From Burhinus oedicnemus (taxonomy: Eukaryota > Chordata > Aves > Charadriiformes > Burhinidae), in assembly GCA_008921705.1 (NCBI GenBank), contig VFFE01007878.1, forward strand, positions 467,193-531,192: a stretch of 64,000 nucleotides of DNA, read 5' to 3'. Each line of letters opens with the position of its first letter. Positions within the stretch are counted from its first letter, which is position 1. Under the pieces are notes generated by a model that saw only the letters and a program-made list of their open reading frames with translations, was not told the origin of the DNA and did not search any database. The position numbers were made by a program, and so were the translations under genes. Below, piece by piece: positions 23,335 through 37,350 of this stretch.

Positions 23335-26300
23335 TAGACAAACATTTATTAAACACTGAGGTAACTTTGTAATGCTTGTCTATTTCTTCTTTTGAAAAAC
23401 ATCTTTTAATCTAATATCAGGAAGCTCAGAGCAGCCTCTGGCCTCTTGAAAAGCATGACTTTGTATTTACAAAAGCATATTTTGAAGAAGCTTTTTCTTT
23501 ATGAAGGAAACAAAAGGAAAACTGAATTAAGATAAAAATATTCTCCAAACTTGCAAATGTTATACATGGAAGACTTCTGATATATTTTCCTTTTTGTTGG
23601 TTAGCAATGCTATTTACAACAATAAGACTAAAAAGACTATTCTTCATCAAAAAGGCTATTTTTGCTTCTTTGGGGGTGTCCTCATAGCTGATTAGATGAA
23701 ATGGCAAAATAAAGAGCACAATTTCCCTCCCGTATAGAGCTCTGTTCTTTTTCTTTAACAAGATTAATGACAGATATGGTATTAGTTAAGTGATTAAGGT
23801 TTCTTTCAGAAGGACGTAGAAGAAAGACAAAGCGATGAACATCTAAGAAAGATAATTCCATATTTAAGTTGGAAAAAATTTTACATCAGTGAATAGCTTC
23901 CTATCAGACAGTGATAAAACACCCAACAGAATTAAGTTGCTGATATACTTTTTCTGAAGTATGTTTTTACTGATTTTTCTTACTAAATTAAGCTAATCAA
24001 GCAGAAAGAAAATGCATGCTTAATTTATGTGCAACGCAATGCACAGTATGTGTACCATTTCTAATAAATATAAAATAAGACTGATTATTCTTATAAGACA
24101 ATAGCGTATACATTCCGGTCATGAACTGTGTATTCTGCATGAAGTTTGTTTGGTAAACTACTTAATCTCTGCTTTTCAGATACTCAACTTCAGATAAGCT
24201 TTTCTAAGTTACAAATGCTGTGCCAAAGAAAAGATTGTATTTATTTATGTGCCCTATACTAATCACCATATTTAGCATAGAAGCCTTTGCCTTGAAATTT
24301 CTGTACTGCTACAAGTAGATAAGATGGTGTCTGCAGGTATTTAGCTTTCCCATTCTGTTTTCCGTCCTTGCTTACACTAATGGTGAAAGCATTTTGAAGT
24401 CAATGCTAGAAACAACATCAAAATGCGTTTGCATTGTCAGATCAAATAAGGAGTTCATTAAATGTGCAGCCCTTCTTCCTGTAATCAAATGACTACTGCA
24501 GCAAGGCTCAATATCGTCTGTAGTCTGAGAAAAGCAAGATGACATTATTTGAGAGGAATTTAAATGTGAGATCAAAGCTAAGAAACAAAGAACAAAGGAT
24601 ACATATAAGTGATTTTTATTTTCTTTTGATAAAAATAACATTGAGGTTATTGAATCCATTAAAAAGAAAAGTGTGAGTTACCAACATATGTTTCTATGTT
24701 GTATTGAAAGGATGAGAATCACTGAACGAAGGAGAGAAATGTTTACATCACTTAAGATCAGAAAGATGTTTGTTATGTGGCATTAGAATTTTGAGAGGCT
24801 TTAATTTCATAAAATAAAGAAAACTTGAATGAAGTTCTTAAGGTTACTTTTCTGTGTTTTAAAGCTTTTTTTCTTTATGCAATCAATATCATACTGTTTA
24901 TGATTTTGCTATACAGAAAAATAAAGTGTGTACACATACATTTCTTTTAATTGATAAGGAACATTTATAATCCATCGGGAAAATTTGTTTAAAAGGATTA
25001 GACTGGCCCTTTGTGATTTGATTCCAAAGTTACTAAATAAATTCACAGTAGAAAATGTCTGTCAGTATTGCTATAGAAGTTTTATGATTTCATTCATGTG
25101 GAGTATAGTAGGATCAATAGAAGAAAGATTTTACCAACTGCAGAAAATCATTACCATCTTTTCTTCCTTAATTGCGATTGATTTCAGGACTAGAAGAGCT
25201 CATGTGACAGTGTCACAAACAACAGAGTTTCCTGGAATCTGTTTGCATTTCAGATTCCAGTATCTGATTTAATGTAGATCATCTTCTTAAGGAAAAGTTC
25301 CAGTATTCCAGATGAAAAATTTCAAGTGATTTATCTTGATTTCAATAATCAAATGTGACTTTTGGGGAGACACTGTTTTGAGGAGATAACACTTGTGATT
25401 ATAAGCACAATTCAGTTCTTTTTAATTCTATGATTTTTTTGAATGTCTGTAACAAAGGACATGTTACTGTATTGTGTCCATTTGGTCTAGATGCTTGTCA
25501 TCTTGTTGTTTGAACTGAGATAATGGTCTACTGAAGACAACAGATAGTTTGGGGTTTTTTTTTCACTCTTTCTCAGTTTGCTGTTTCAGATTTATGCCAT
25601 TCATTCCATCTGCTCCTGCTTATTACCTGACCCCTTACCATAGTTTTATAGAAAAAAAACCCTGAGGTGTTTCTTTATTTTATGTCACTTTGTGCACTGT
25701 TTATTTCAAAATCTTGGTATTGTGCTAGGTGACTGCATATTTGTTGACCCTTCTTATCCCCCCCTTTTATTATTAACTTGCTCCCTTGGTGTTGGAGCTG
25801 TGAAGCATGCCATCCCACTGGAGTTTCTTTCTTGTCTGGTAGCTTTCTGTTCTCTTCATTTTTGATCTTGGTCACCATTTCATTTCTTCCTTCAATATGA
25901 GCTTTCAGAATTTACGAGGTTCTTTACTCTTTGGTCTGTCTGATATTCAGTATCAGTACTTGTCCTTCAAATGATAAAGCTACTTCCACTAAAGCACTGC
26001 TTACAAAGGAATTCCTTTCTAGAATGAGACAGAAAAGAAAATATTACCCATCAGGTACAGCTAGAAACTGCTACTGCAGTGTCTGTCTGAACAGTGCTGA
26101 TCCACAGAACGGTGTGTGGAAGTTTCTTACATTTTCTGTTACTTACATTCATGTTCGGGCTGTAGGTTGAGACACGTAACAGTTGCACTTTGGGTTGTTT
26201 AGCCAAATGTGTCCTTTGCTATACTGTGTAAACTTTAGAGAATAAAGAAATAATGTGCATGTCATTATGCTCCTCAGGTTAACTATATTTACATCTAATC

Positions 26301-29300
26301 CCATCAGACATAATCTGTTAGACTTTGGTTCACCAAAATTATTAATAATAAAGTTTTATTGTTTGCCTTACTGCAAGGATAATTTAAAAAAAAATCAGAT
26401 GAATAAATGCAGACAAAATTTGTAATAAATTAGATGGTTAAATTACTTTGTGATGCAAATACCTGTTCAAGGATGTTTTCATTGGTTCATGCTTTAACTA
26501 GGGGGACTAGTAATGTGGTCAGAACTATATAATGTTATTTAAAATTTGATCTAGCATTATTTTCTAGTTTATGTAAGATTATCTTTAGATTCACCTCCTT
26601 CGTAAGAAAGATGTACTTGAAAATCAAAGCAAAGAGTTTGTAGGTCTTTCTACGGTCTGTATTTTCTTAATGTGACATGTCACCTAATCAGAATCTTAAA
26701 TTTATGCCCAGTTTGACATTACAAGGAATTTAGAAGTGCTTTTTCCAGTGCTTATGGCTAAGTATGCATGGAAGTCTCCTCAGGATTTCTATCTTTACCT
26801 TTGCAGGTTTCATTTAGAGATTAAAATGGAAGATTCTAATGCAAAAAGCCAGTCATCCTGGTAAAACTATTCTGCAGAGATGTAACTTACTTTTTAAATT
26901 GTTCAGACATGGTGAGATAGAGAGCTTTGTGGTCATCCAGTGTCACTAGGAAGAGTCCAAATCCAAAGTTTATCCATAATTAGTCTTTGAATATACAAAT
27001 GAGAGCATTCCTTCTTCAGAAGTTATGAGCTGAAACAGGAAGGAACAACATTCCTTTGGAAAATTACTACACCACATCGTAAAGACTAGATTAAAATATT
27101 GGTACTATATATTACCCTATTGTTCTTTCACAGTTATGTGGAGATATTTTTTAACTTCTTTGTGATTTGAGATCATTACCAGAATGTATATGCAGCTTGA
27201 AAATGAAAAAATAATGATAAGTTTAAGTACATATACCGGTAAAGATCCAAACTCAGCCTTTAGTGGGGTAGAATAAGAAAGTTGTAGCAGAGCACATACT
27301 TACATTACTTAAAATCTGCAAGGGAAATCCAAGCTCTATTAACTTAGTAGTGAGATTCCATACATCTGAGATGTTGGCAGGTAAAATAGAAAGGCAGGAG
27401 GGAATAATTTCAAAATGTAGTCAGAGAGCAGTAAAAGTGTCAAGAAAATGTGAACACTGATTCTTCTTTCCTTTCAAAAGCCCCATTCAGAGGTTAAGTT
27501 TTTTTTAATGGACCCTTCCTTTAGAAATAAACAGTTTTAATTTAGATAGAATTCTATTATTATCAAGGGCAGAATTTTGGAATGAAGATGGCACTGTGTC
27601 TTAAACACCTCCAATTAAATTCTGGCCTTCACTTTTAACATAATGAGCATGAACATACCATTAACTCTTCTTAACTTGCCAGATCTCTGTTCTAGTTCTG
27701 CTGCTGAAAGAACCTTACTTTAAGTGCATGTATACTTTGTTCCACTAATGGTTATTTAGGGTTGACAATAGTGAATCCTTGCTCATTTTTTTTCTTCGCA
27801 TTACATATCCCATTAAGCAGCTTCAGTTTTTGAAACAATTTCTTACATTTGTAAACTATATGATTAATCTGAAAATTCTTAATCTGAAAATCTGATGTTA
27901 CCTTGGAATTTTTTCATGTGTGTATGTGTATATAAAAATTATACAATATCCAACCCTGAGACTATTTGTGGTAGTTAATGAATGGGGGGGAAATATACTG
28001 ATTTAATAACAGAGAATAACAAATAAGAAAATCCTACTTTTTCTGTGTGAGAACCATGTTATGGCAAACATCAAATAAACTTTGTGTTTCATGTCCAAAT
28101 GAGAAGATAATGTTTTATAACCTTTCTGAATCTCTAAATTTCTTTTTAAGTAGTTTGGTTCTCTCTTAGTCATAGAAGAATATTGTCTTGGAAACCTCTA
28201 AGAACCTGCTTTGTGTCCTTCTGGTATTTTCCTTTGCTTTATTTATACATGAGGAAACCACCTGTGTCAAGTATAAGCCTAAAATAAGTTACCTGTATAA
28301 GAATCCGTAAGATCATGAGGGGGCTTAATCTACTCAAAGTTTCTTAAAAAGGCAAAGTGGCTCAAAACTATAAGTTTTGTAGGTGTTTTCTAGTTTTCCT
28401 CTTCAGATATACAGTTTTGCTTTTCCTTCACCTACTAATTTTCTCTAAAGCAAGAGCACTGCAGGGTTTTAAAAAAATGTGTATTGTAATCTTTGATCAA
28501 AAGTGATACAAAAATCTTTTGGCTCCTAGTGTCACATTGACTCTTTTTGAAAAAATGGAAATATTCCTTATCTCTAAATACTTTGCTTCCAGGCTCTTGA
28601 AGCATTATTTTGATCACATTTATTCTCTTTTATATAGTTTGTTTTGATTGCTGCATATGAATACACTGATTCTTACCATCTAGATTCACATGCATCCTGT
28701 TTGTATGTAAGGCAACTTGCATTTTGTTTCATAGTTAAAGCTCCAGTCCAAATTTATATAAAAACTAAACTGCTGATGGGATAAAAGTTGTTATTAAGGC
28801 AATTTCATATTGTCCTCATATTCTTAAGATTTTCTGGATAGTTTTGGAATTTTCTATTTCTCCACACAATAACAATGAGGATTTTTATTTTTTTTCATTT
28901 CTTATTACTGCAGTGCTTTTTTTGGTGATCAAGATACTTTGAAGTTTGTACTATACAAGTGTGCAGATACAAGTTAAATATTTCTTAATTTGTAAATACT
29001 CTGGAAGTTTTAAGCAAACAAAATCTGAGATTTACAGGTACAGTAAAAGATGAAAACCACACTGACTTCACTGGTTCTTCTTAATATTTCTTTCAACCTC
29101 TCTGTCTCCAGACAGCCTGATTCAAAGCTTGCAGAAGGATTCCTATGCAATTTAAGTCAGCTTTGAATGAGGTTTTATGAATTTAGCTGCAGATTGTCAT
29201 TGGAATAATTGGTGCTGTACCAATTAACTTGGTGTTTCCCAACTCCCTTGCAATTGCAGTGTCTTTCTTATATTTGATGTAAACCTCATTGGATTCTACC

Positions 29301-32300
29301 TCCAAAATTCAGTTTCAGATAATCTTATAGGCCTCTACTGTGTCTCTCTGAGCATGTATGTATGTTCTCCCTGTTCTTCTTCTCCCTGACAGTCAGCTCT
29401 CAAAATATCATCCTTACCTGAGTTCATCCACAGGCAGCTAAAATCTGGCATTATTACCTCTTTGATTGATTTATTTTCTTTTAACTGCTTAATGAGGCAC
29501 TTGAAACACTGTCCAGATAAACTATGCTCTATGCTGACATTCTTTTTCTTTAGCTTCTTCTAAGATTTTGCTCCTTTTAAGCAGTTTGTTTGCTAAGGTG
29601 TATTAATAACTTTGTTAAACTCACACTAATGAAGAAGTATTGATAAACTGAGGAAGAGCTGCTTCATGGATAGGCCACATCTTATTTCAATTATGAGGAA
29701 GGAATATGCAAGACTTACAGTTTAGACTTGAGAATCAGAAAGAAATGAGCATCAAAGAAAGTGTTTATGCCTCTTAGGGACAAGTAAGATGATGATATTG
29801 CCTGTGTTGTTCAAAAACGTTCCAGAGACTAAAAAATAGGTTTTGCAAGACTTCATGAGGTGACAGAATTTATCAGTAAGAATATATTTAAAGAGAGACC
29901 AAAATTTAGTTTTCTGAGGAAGATCTCCATCTGGCATAGAGACAGTTTTTTATTCATTGAGCTAGACATAGAAACAGAGTCTACATTAATAGATGATAAT
30001 ACCTGAAGCTAGAGTGTACAAAGACAGGCAAGAACAACAACAGTACTAGACTCCTGTGGAGAAACTTATAGTAGAGGAAGATGTTATTCTAAGATGTTTA
30101 TGCAAAAGTTAGATGGTGTTAACTTTTCTCTAAATATGACAGTGAGACTTGAGATGTTGACTTTAATTTCATTAAAGATTATTACTCTAATCATACTTTA
30201 TTTTTCCTGAAGAATATCTCTGAAGTAATTTAATATTGTTTTCCATGTAATTTTTTGCAGTGCTGAATACAGCCTAGCATATTATTTTTCTACTCTAAGT
30301 ATCTATCTAATATTTCCCTTTCTATTCCTTAAACAAAATACGGCTTTGTGCTTCATGAGACATGGTGATGGATGGGATCATGGAAATCTCAGTACTGTAA
30401 GATTTGCCGTTGCAAATCATTTAGCTTAATGATGAAACTGAGCACACTGTGCTACGGTCTGGGGCCCGACTCCTTTCATTTCTTTGCCTTCTTTTATAGT
30501 CAGTGAGTCCAGGGTCACTTCTGTGCCCATGAGTATACATTTGGACTTCATTTCTGTTCACTATTAAGATATATCTTATTCCTTTAGCTTTGTGCATGTG
30601 AAGTCACTGCCGTTTAGCACAAAAGTGCTGACCAATGTCTGAGGAACGAGCAAGTGTCTTGCACAGTTGCCTTCACCTGCTGCTTCCTGCCCTCCTGGTT
30701 GTAAATTTTCCCCGGCTTGTTACTGTTACCACATCCTCAGCAGATTTATTGAATAGCTAATCTGGGTGGAAATACAGTGCTGTGTAGTGACGATGCCCTG
30801 CTTTCCATGATCTGATTGAAGTGGGTTAGAGATGAATAGATAGCACCTTGTGTGGCATAAACCTCTAAGGAAGAACTAACAGAATGGAGAGAAAAAAGAG
30901 CAATGAAACTCTGAAATTAAACTTTGCTTTTGAAATGATGGTGATTATTTGTCCTAATTGGAATGCTGTGCTTAGTTTTGAGGCAGCCTAGAAGCTTTGC
31001 GTTCTGTCCCGGTAGTTTCTGCTGATTTCTCACAGTAGCCCTTCTGTAGTTCATAACCCTGTTTAGCAAGGTCTAAACCTATTCCCCTCTGTGATAGGTA
31101 AATATCACATTTTACAGATGAGGCAGAAGAATATCAGAGCAGTCCCGTCAAGACAGGGCAATTCTGTGCTCCATTTACCTCCTGTTCCAAAATGGTTTTG
31201 GATAGACCTGGTAGGGTGCACAATAAAACAGCGGATTAGAGGAAATTGCAGTAGAGATTTTATATCATCAAAGCACACAAAACTGACTTTATACCTTTTG
31301 GGTTATGACTAACCTACTAAGTTGCTGTACTTAGAAAAATTGCTTTATATCTGTTCTTGGTGTATCAGCCTTAAACAAAACTTGTTTTGGCATTATGGAA
31401 TAATTTAGGGATAGCAGACTTGCAAACCCGGGTTGGAGTTACCACATGAGTGCTTATGTCACATACAACTGTAATATAGCTGTATGGTTTTTTTCTTCAT
31501 ATATTATTGCATAGCACTTTAACATGTATCTACGCGTCTCATCAGAAATCCTTGAGACCTGTTGTTTTCAACAGACTTGGTATCTAAGGGATAATGGATT
31601 GAACTTTAGTTTGTCAGCTGTTAGACACAAGTCTCTTTTTTGCATGAATTTAGGATTAATATACGTAAATCTCCTCTTTGTGTATGCATCAGATTTGAGG
31701 ATGTTAGCACAATATTCATTTACCTGACTCTGAATGTTTAAAATTAAGTTTTGGGTTTTTTTAAATGTCGCTAGAAGTGATTCATTGTCATTTGATTCTT
31801 GGAAGCTGGAGGAACACAATGTGTTATTATTGTTTCCTAAATCTTCTGCATTTCACAGACTTAAAAATACCTTTATTCTATGAACGTATAAAAAAAACAA
31901 GAAAGAAGGAAGAAAAGACAGTGACTATTGCAGACTATTTTGTAGCAAGTGAAGAATTATTTAATAAGGAAAACTAAAGAAAATTCTTGAAAAGACCTGC
32001 TAAACCAGGAATGGCATAATTTGCCTTAAAAATGGATTCAGACATCAAGTTAATGCTAAAAAGAAAAACTGATATGCTTAACGATAAACTGTTGAAGATC
32101 TGACCCCTTGAAGTAATTTATTTCTCCTGGTAATTGTTTTTCTCGTAATATTTTCTGGAGTGAACTTAGCCTTTTGAAAAAGTTGGTAGTAGAGGGAATA
32201 TTATGGTTTCATTCTTTAGTACGGTAACATTTACTACTTTTCTGAAGTGTGGTTCTTCAATCAGTGTGCATGCTAACAATTGTGCTGTAGTAAAAGCTCT

Positions 32301-32995
32301 ATCAGAGTGCTTTAAATAGTATTATGTTATGAAATATAAATGTTTAACTGTCTGTATTTACTATATAAATACAGCAACACTTTTGCATATATACAAAGTA
32401 ATTCTACTTATTTGAAGAATTATTGCTTTAATATTTTTAAGGGGATTTGGACTAGTTTATTACTACTGCTCTTACAGGAATGTCCTTCCTCTTTACCTGC
32501 AAGCTTACATCTTATTTATTTCTAGACCTCTGTGTATCTAAGATAGCTATGATGGGTCAGCTGTGTTCCTGAATGATAGCAGATAAATGGTTTCAGCTAG
32601 CAACATGCAGGAGAAGGCATGCTTGTTAAAAGATACGATTAAACATCTTTGCCTAAAAGGTGAAAGCAAATTAGCTGAGCAGTGATTTAGATGAAGCTGT
32701 GGAATGAAAAACCCACAGTAGACGTGACTCAGGTTGTTGCTGAATGAGTATGAAGTCATTGTAAATATTTGTAAAATTTTAATCTGCAAATTGTCAATTG
32801 ATGTTTAAAAAATAACTAAATCTTTTTTTAGAGAGTAATTTGTCAAATCACAAGTAATTTCTGAAATTTTAATTAAATGCCTATGCTTTTGACAAATACA
32901 ATATCATGAACTGTCATGAAACTGATATGAAAGGCATTATTCTTTCTATGTGATGTGGGAAACGGTGGCACATTGCTTCATTCAGAAATGCTTAA

Positions 32996-33040
32996 TTAAT
33001 GGAGCTACATTAATTAGTGTTTCTTTAATGGGGCTGCATT
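32996..33040. repeat. Pair of 16-bp direct repeats flanked by TAATTA sites
   Basis: TTAATGGAGCTACATT (32996-33011) recurs as TTAATGGGGCTGCATT (33025-33040) with two transitions, at a 29-bp period. TTAATTAA overlaps the first copy and TAATTAG follows it. This could be a local duplication or a homeodomain-type binding cluster. Confidence 0.6.
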
Positions 33041-34200
33041 TCAAGTACATCTATTGAACAAAGGAATGATGACAAACTAGATCAAAAATTGTTGGTGTGA
33101 GTGCAAAAAGGATGTTTTTAGTTGATCCGTATGTTTGGTTTTATATACACTGGTAACAAAGATGTCATTGAAGAAAGGTAATTGTACAAATGGAGTGGAA
33201 AGGGTCATTATTCAAGGAGATCTGGCAGGATTACTGTAATTTGAGAAAGAAGTGATAGTTCTGTAGGAATAATGTTTGGCCTCAAGGACTGTGTATATAC
33301 ACACAGTGAACAGGCAAAATACACAACTTTTTCTGAAGATTTTGAGCAGTCTATCCACAAAAGTTTATGAAATAAATTTACCACTGGTATACATGCCAAA
33401 CTCAAGCTCTGAGAGACTGCTTTGCAGGAAAGGAAATAGTCAGCAACCTATCTCCATCTTCAAGTATGACTATGAATTCAGGGCACTCGATGACAGCAAT
33501 GCGTCTCTCACTATCAGTACATGTGTCAGTGCTGTGTGTGATGTAGTGACTGCTGATGATCTTGAATTTTATATAAAATGATTCTATAATTTTATTCAAT
33601 AGTTTAAAAAGAATGTATTCAGTAGTACCATTTCTGTGGGATAATCACATAGGAAATCTCTATTTTTTTTCATTCAATTTTGAACTGGTTATCTCATGCT
33701 GCAGGTAATCCAAGTAAAATCATTCAAGGATATTTTGTAATTTCAGAGGCATGTAGGTATGGGTCATACACATAAAATATAATTTTTACCTTTCTGGGCA
33801 CACTATGAATCTTCTTTTTCTTCCCAGGTTTTTAGTTTTTTGAGGATTGTGATATTTTGGAACTACTTAAAAAGGTGTAGTGTTTAATTTTCTTTCTATC
33901 AGGATGCATGTTTTCATAGATAGTAGAGATCCCCAGAGCATCAATTATCTGCTCATTATGCACCAAAGTGAAATTTTAGCTGTTAATTTTCTCTCACATA
34001 AACCAGAGATGTCTTTCACCATTTTTAATTTTCTTCTATTTTTATATAGCAGTCCCATAGAAATCATACAGGTGTGACTAGATATTTTGCCCTAACACGG
34101 GTAAAGCTGTATTTTTATTTCTTTTTCCACTTTGAAAAATGTTGTAGAGCTTGAAAATGAGTCATCACAGAAACAAAAAAAGTTAAAAAACCCTGAAAAG

Positions 34201-34220
34201 TATCTTCAAGTTTGAAGATA
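34201..34220. repeat. Perfect 9-bp inverted repeat with 2-nt centre
   Basis: TATCTTCAA, GT, TTGAAGATA. Downstream to about 34305 there are four near-copies of TCAGATTT. No larger element is recognisable. Confidence 0.65.
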
Positions 34221-35499
34221 GTGCTCCTAATCTGGGCTCAGATTTGAGAAAAATCTATGTCAGATTTTCTCAGTTTTCCTCAGATTTTTCATATGTCAGT
34301 TTTGACAAAAGCTGAATATGTCAGGAGGATATTCAAGATTATTATAATAAAGGAGTTTATATAAGGGAAGATTTTGCAAAACTAAAAATTGGCTCAGTCC
34401 ATTAACCGAAAGGAAAATGTTTTATCACAAATTTTAAAACTGAAGGTGATGGTGATCTTCTCTTTGCCATACCAAGTGTTTTTCACTATCCTAAGAATAA
34501 ATTATGTCCATTTTCTTTCATGGAGTATAGTAAGATGAGTTCTCATTCACATGTGCAAAATGAGCGTGCAAATGAGAGAACTACACAGCAAAACCATATC
34601 AGGTCTTGACCTCTTTACTGAGAATAACACAGATAAAGCTTACTTTTGATCTTGTCATATTGCTTAGGAATAGTTGTCTGGGGGATAAGCAGAACTTCCT
34701 GAAGTGACATTTGTGTTTCTCCTAATCTCGAATTACAAATGACACAAGTAGCTGTAGTCGCTTTTCTGTTTGCTGCTATGTTCAGATGGTTCCTGATGGT
34801 GGTTTCTAATCTGTACTAAAGGACAGAGAGCTGCAGCGTTACTTCTAGCAAATCTCTTCCGTTTCTCTCAGTTGTTCCTGGTTTCACTTTTCCTTCCTTT
34901 CCCCCTTATCTTCCTTTTTTTTTGGAAGGAATTATAATATTTTGGAGGATTTTAGACAGAGAGAGATATCAAAGTGGTAATTGGTCTATCAAAACATACT
35001 CTTGTGTGTTACTTGATATTTTTAAGTTTTATTGATTATCAGAGTTAGTTCATTGTGATTTGTGGAATTCATTTTTTTTTTGTTTGCTTAGCTATGGATT
35101 AGCACTGGATTAAGTCTACTACATTTCTGGAAATGCAAGACTAAAATCTTGGGTGATTGGTTATTCTGTTTTGGGGAGTACTTATCCTGACTTTTTAGAA
35201 GCATATTACATTTTCTACTCAATCACAGTTAGATCAATTTGGTGCTCTCTAGACTTCAAGGAATTTGCATCTAATGATGAGCTTAGTTTAGCTTGTGAGC
35301 ATTTGAAGGCTAGGAGGCACCATTCTGACATGATTTCTTTCTGCTAGTGTAGATCATAATGATTTAATAATTCATTGTATAAATGTCTTGGTAGGGTAGT
35401 ATGTGACAACTGGGATTACATGATTTATATTTTGGGTTTGTATTAAAGCAAATTATTTCATTTTAATTGCTAGTTTTAAAAAAACCCAACCCAATGTAT

Positions 35500-37350
35500 T
35501 TCTTACAGTCATACCCTTCTTGGATAAAGGTCCATTTTAGTGGGTGTCATAGGTGTTCCTTCCAGAGAGAATATGGTGATATGAGAGCACCTAGCTGTGT
35601 ATTGAAGATTGTTTGAGACTGACTTTAGATGGTGCTTGGTTCAATGGAATAAGTTGGGTTTGTGCGTTTTCTGTATATGACAATTTTGAAGTTGACACTT
35701 TGGATGGTCATCACAGTGTTTAGGGAAATTATGTTGGTGTAGGCATATTCCTGAGCTAGCCTGATGGAAGTGTAGTACTTACTCATAGTGGAAATCAGTA
35801 ATAAAGTACAGGCTTCATGCAAACAGTGGAAACATATGTGACCCACAGGTTTATCAAAGGCTTGGTGATGCAGTTATTTTTAATCTGTTCTTCAGTGTGT
35901 CTCATGAAAAAAGCAGTATATGTTGGTTATTAAATGTTATTTCTTAAAAGATTGTTGTGGGTTAAGCAGAAATGTGTATCTCTGGACTGAACTGTGAACA
36001 TTTTTGTCTTGCTCTTATGAGTACTCCTGGTAGGTCATGGTCTGGGAGGTTGGCACACAGGCTGGTGGTGGCATTCTTGCTGCCCTGAAGAGTGGAAAGA
36101 CAGATTATGTTGCATAACTTTTCAGGAGAAATCAGATGTATCTTGGAGAAAATTTCCTCTTTGAATTGTGAGAGAATATCTTTAAGGATGGTTTTGATGG
36201 TCTAATAATTTCTTAAAAGGGTTCCCATAGTGACACAGTAGTGGACCTGCCAGGATTCTCATCCTTCTTGGTCTGGATAGCGCATGCAATATCCCTGTGG
36301 TGGAAGAGGAGAAGAAATATTTTTTTAATTTTTTTTTAATATTTTCTTTTTTCTTGGAATTTATAGAGAAGTGATTTAACTGTGATTGCGAAGTTAAATA
36401 ATGATGTAGGTCCTTGTAGTTCATAGTAGGAACTATCAGAAAGTAGCTTTTTAGCCTTGTTAATGTAGTCTTAATGATTAAGTTACTATAGCTCATGCTC
36501 AGTCTGCAGGTTTAACTGCTGGGTTTTGGATGCTAAAACCTGCATAGATTTCTTTTGGGTGAGAGAGGGAGAAAAGGTGAGTGGTTGTGTATTTTCTTAA
36601 GAACATCACTGTTGATTTCCTTATGTAAAGATCCCAGATATGATTGCATTGTGTGAGGCATGTCTGATTTTCTTCTTGTGGTGATCTTTTTTGGGGGGTT
36701 GTCATGATGGGAAGTTCTGTTAAAAGCAGCTTAATTGATGATGGAATGATTTTTTTAAAGTTAGTCAATGCTTCTTGGAGCCACAGGCATTTACAGGGGC
36801 AGAGTGTTCTTGTATAGTGGTAATTTGGTTAAGCTGATAATTGGAAAATTGAATGGTACCTCCATCCATATGCTGAATAGTGATAGTCATATATCAGTGA
36901 TGCTTCTTCTCATGCAGTCATCTTGCTGTTAAGATAGTTATTGTCATTGCCGTTGTTTTCTGGTGCTGAATGGCTGATACTGAGTAATTCTGATATTGGC
37001 TAAATTGTAGTGTTTCCATAAGTGTTGGGATTGCTCTCTGTGAATTTGTTGGAATGTATATGGTTTTCTTCTTCCACTTGTTGTCTTCTAGAATTAGTTA
37101 GATGAAGGAGGTGATTTCTGATTTTTTTCTGTTTTTTTTTGATATTTGCAAAGTGTCTGGAGTTAGGCCAGATTGGCAGAGGGCTACAGATGCGGTACTC
37201 GGGGGACGATAGAGTGTTTCTTTCATAAGCTTATGAATACAGTGTCACAATTTAGCATTGTGTGTTTTTAATTCATGTTATTTCCAACTCAAATGGCAAA
37301 TTTCAGTATATTCCATATTTTACTGGCCTGGTTGTAATTGTTGGTACAAG
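35500..37350. other. Strand-asymmetric block, TG-rich on plus (AC-rich on minus), unclassified
   Basis: Over about 1.8 kb the plus strand is visibly richer in T than A and in G than C, with many TGATG, TTGGT and CTTCTTG words. The minus strand reads as A- and C-rich sequence and carries several open frames of 70-104 codons (35625-35846, 36182-36496, 36499-36768). None resembles a protein family I know. A- and C-rich sense strands are common in old retroelements, so a decayed minus-strand element is possible. A long non-coding transcript is another explanation. Confidence 0.35.

Larger units (their letters stand above)
20709..35499. other. Long AT-rich non-coding stretch
   Basis: Apart from the short repeats listed separately, this holds unique AT-rich DNA. 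A GC-richer patch at 21150-21380 contains the small hairpin TGGGCAG/CTGCCCA (21210-21229). Another mild patch lies at 30600-30860. The longest open frame, 111 codons on minus at 23426-23761, shows no family feature. Confidence 0.5.
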
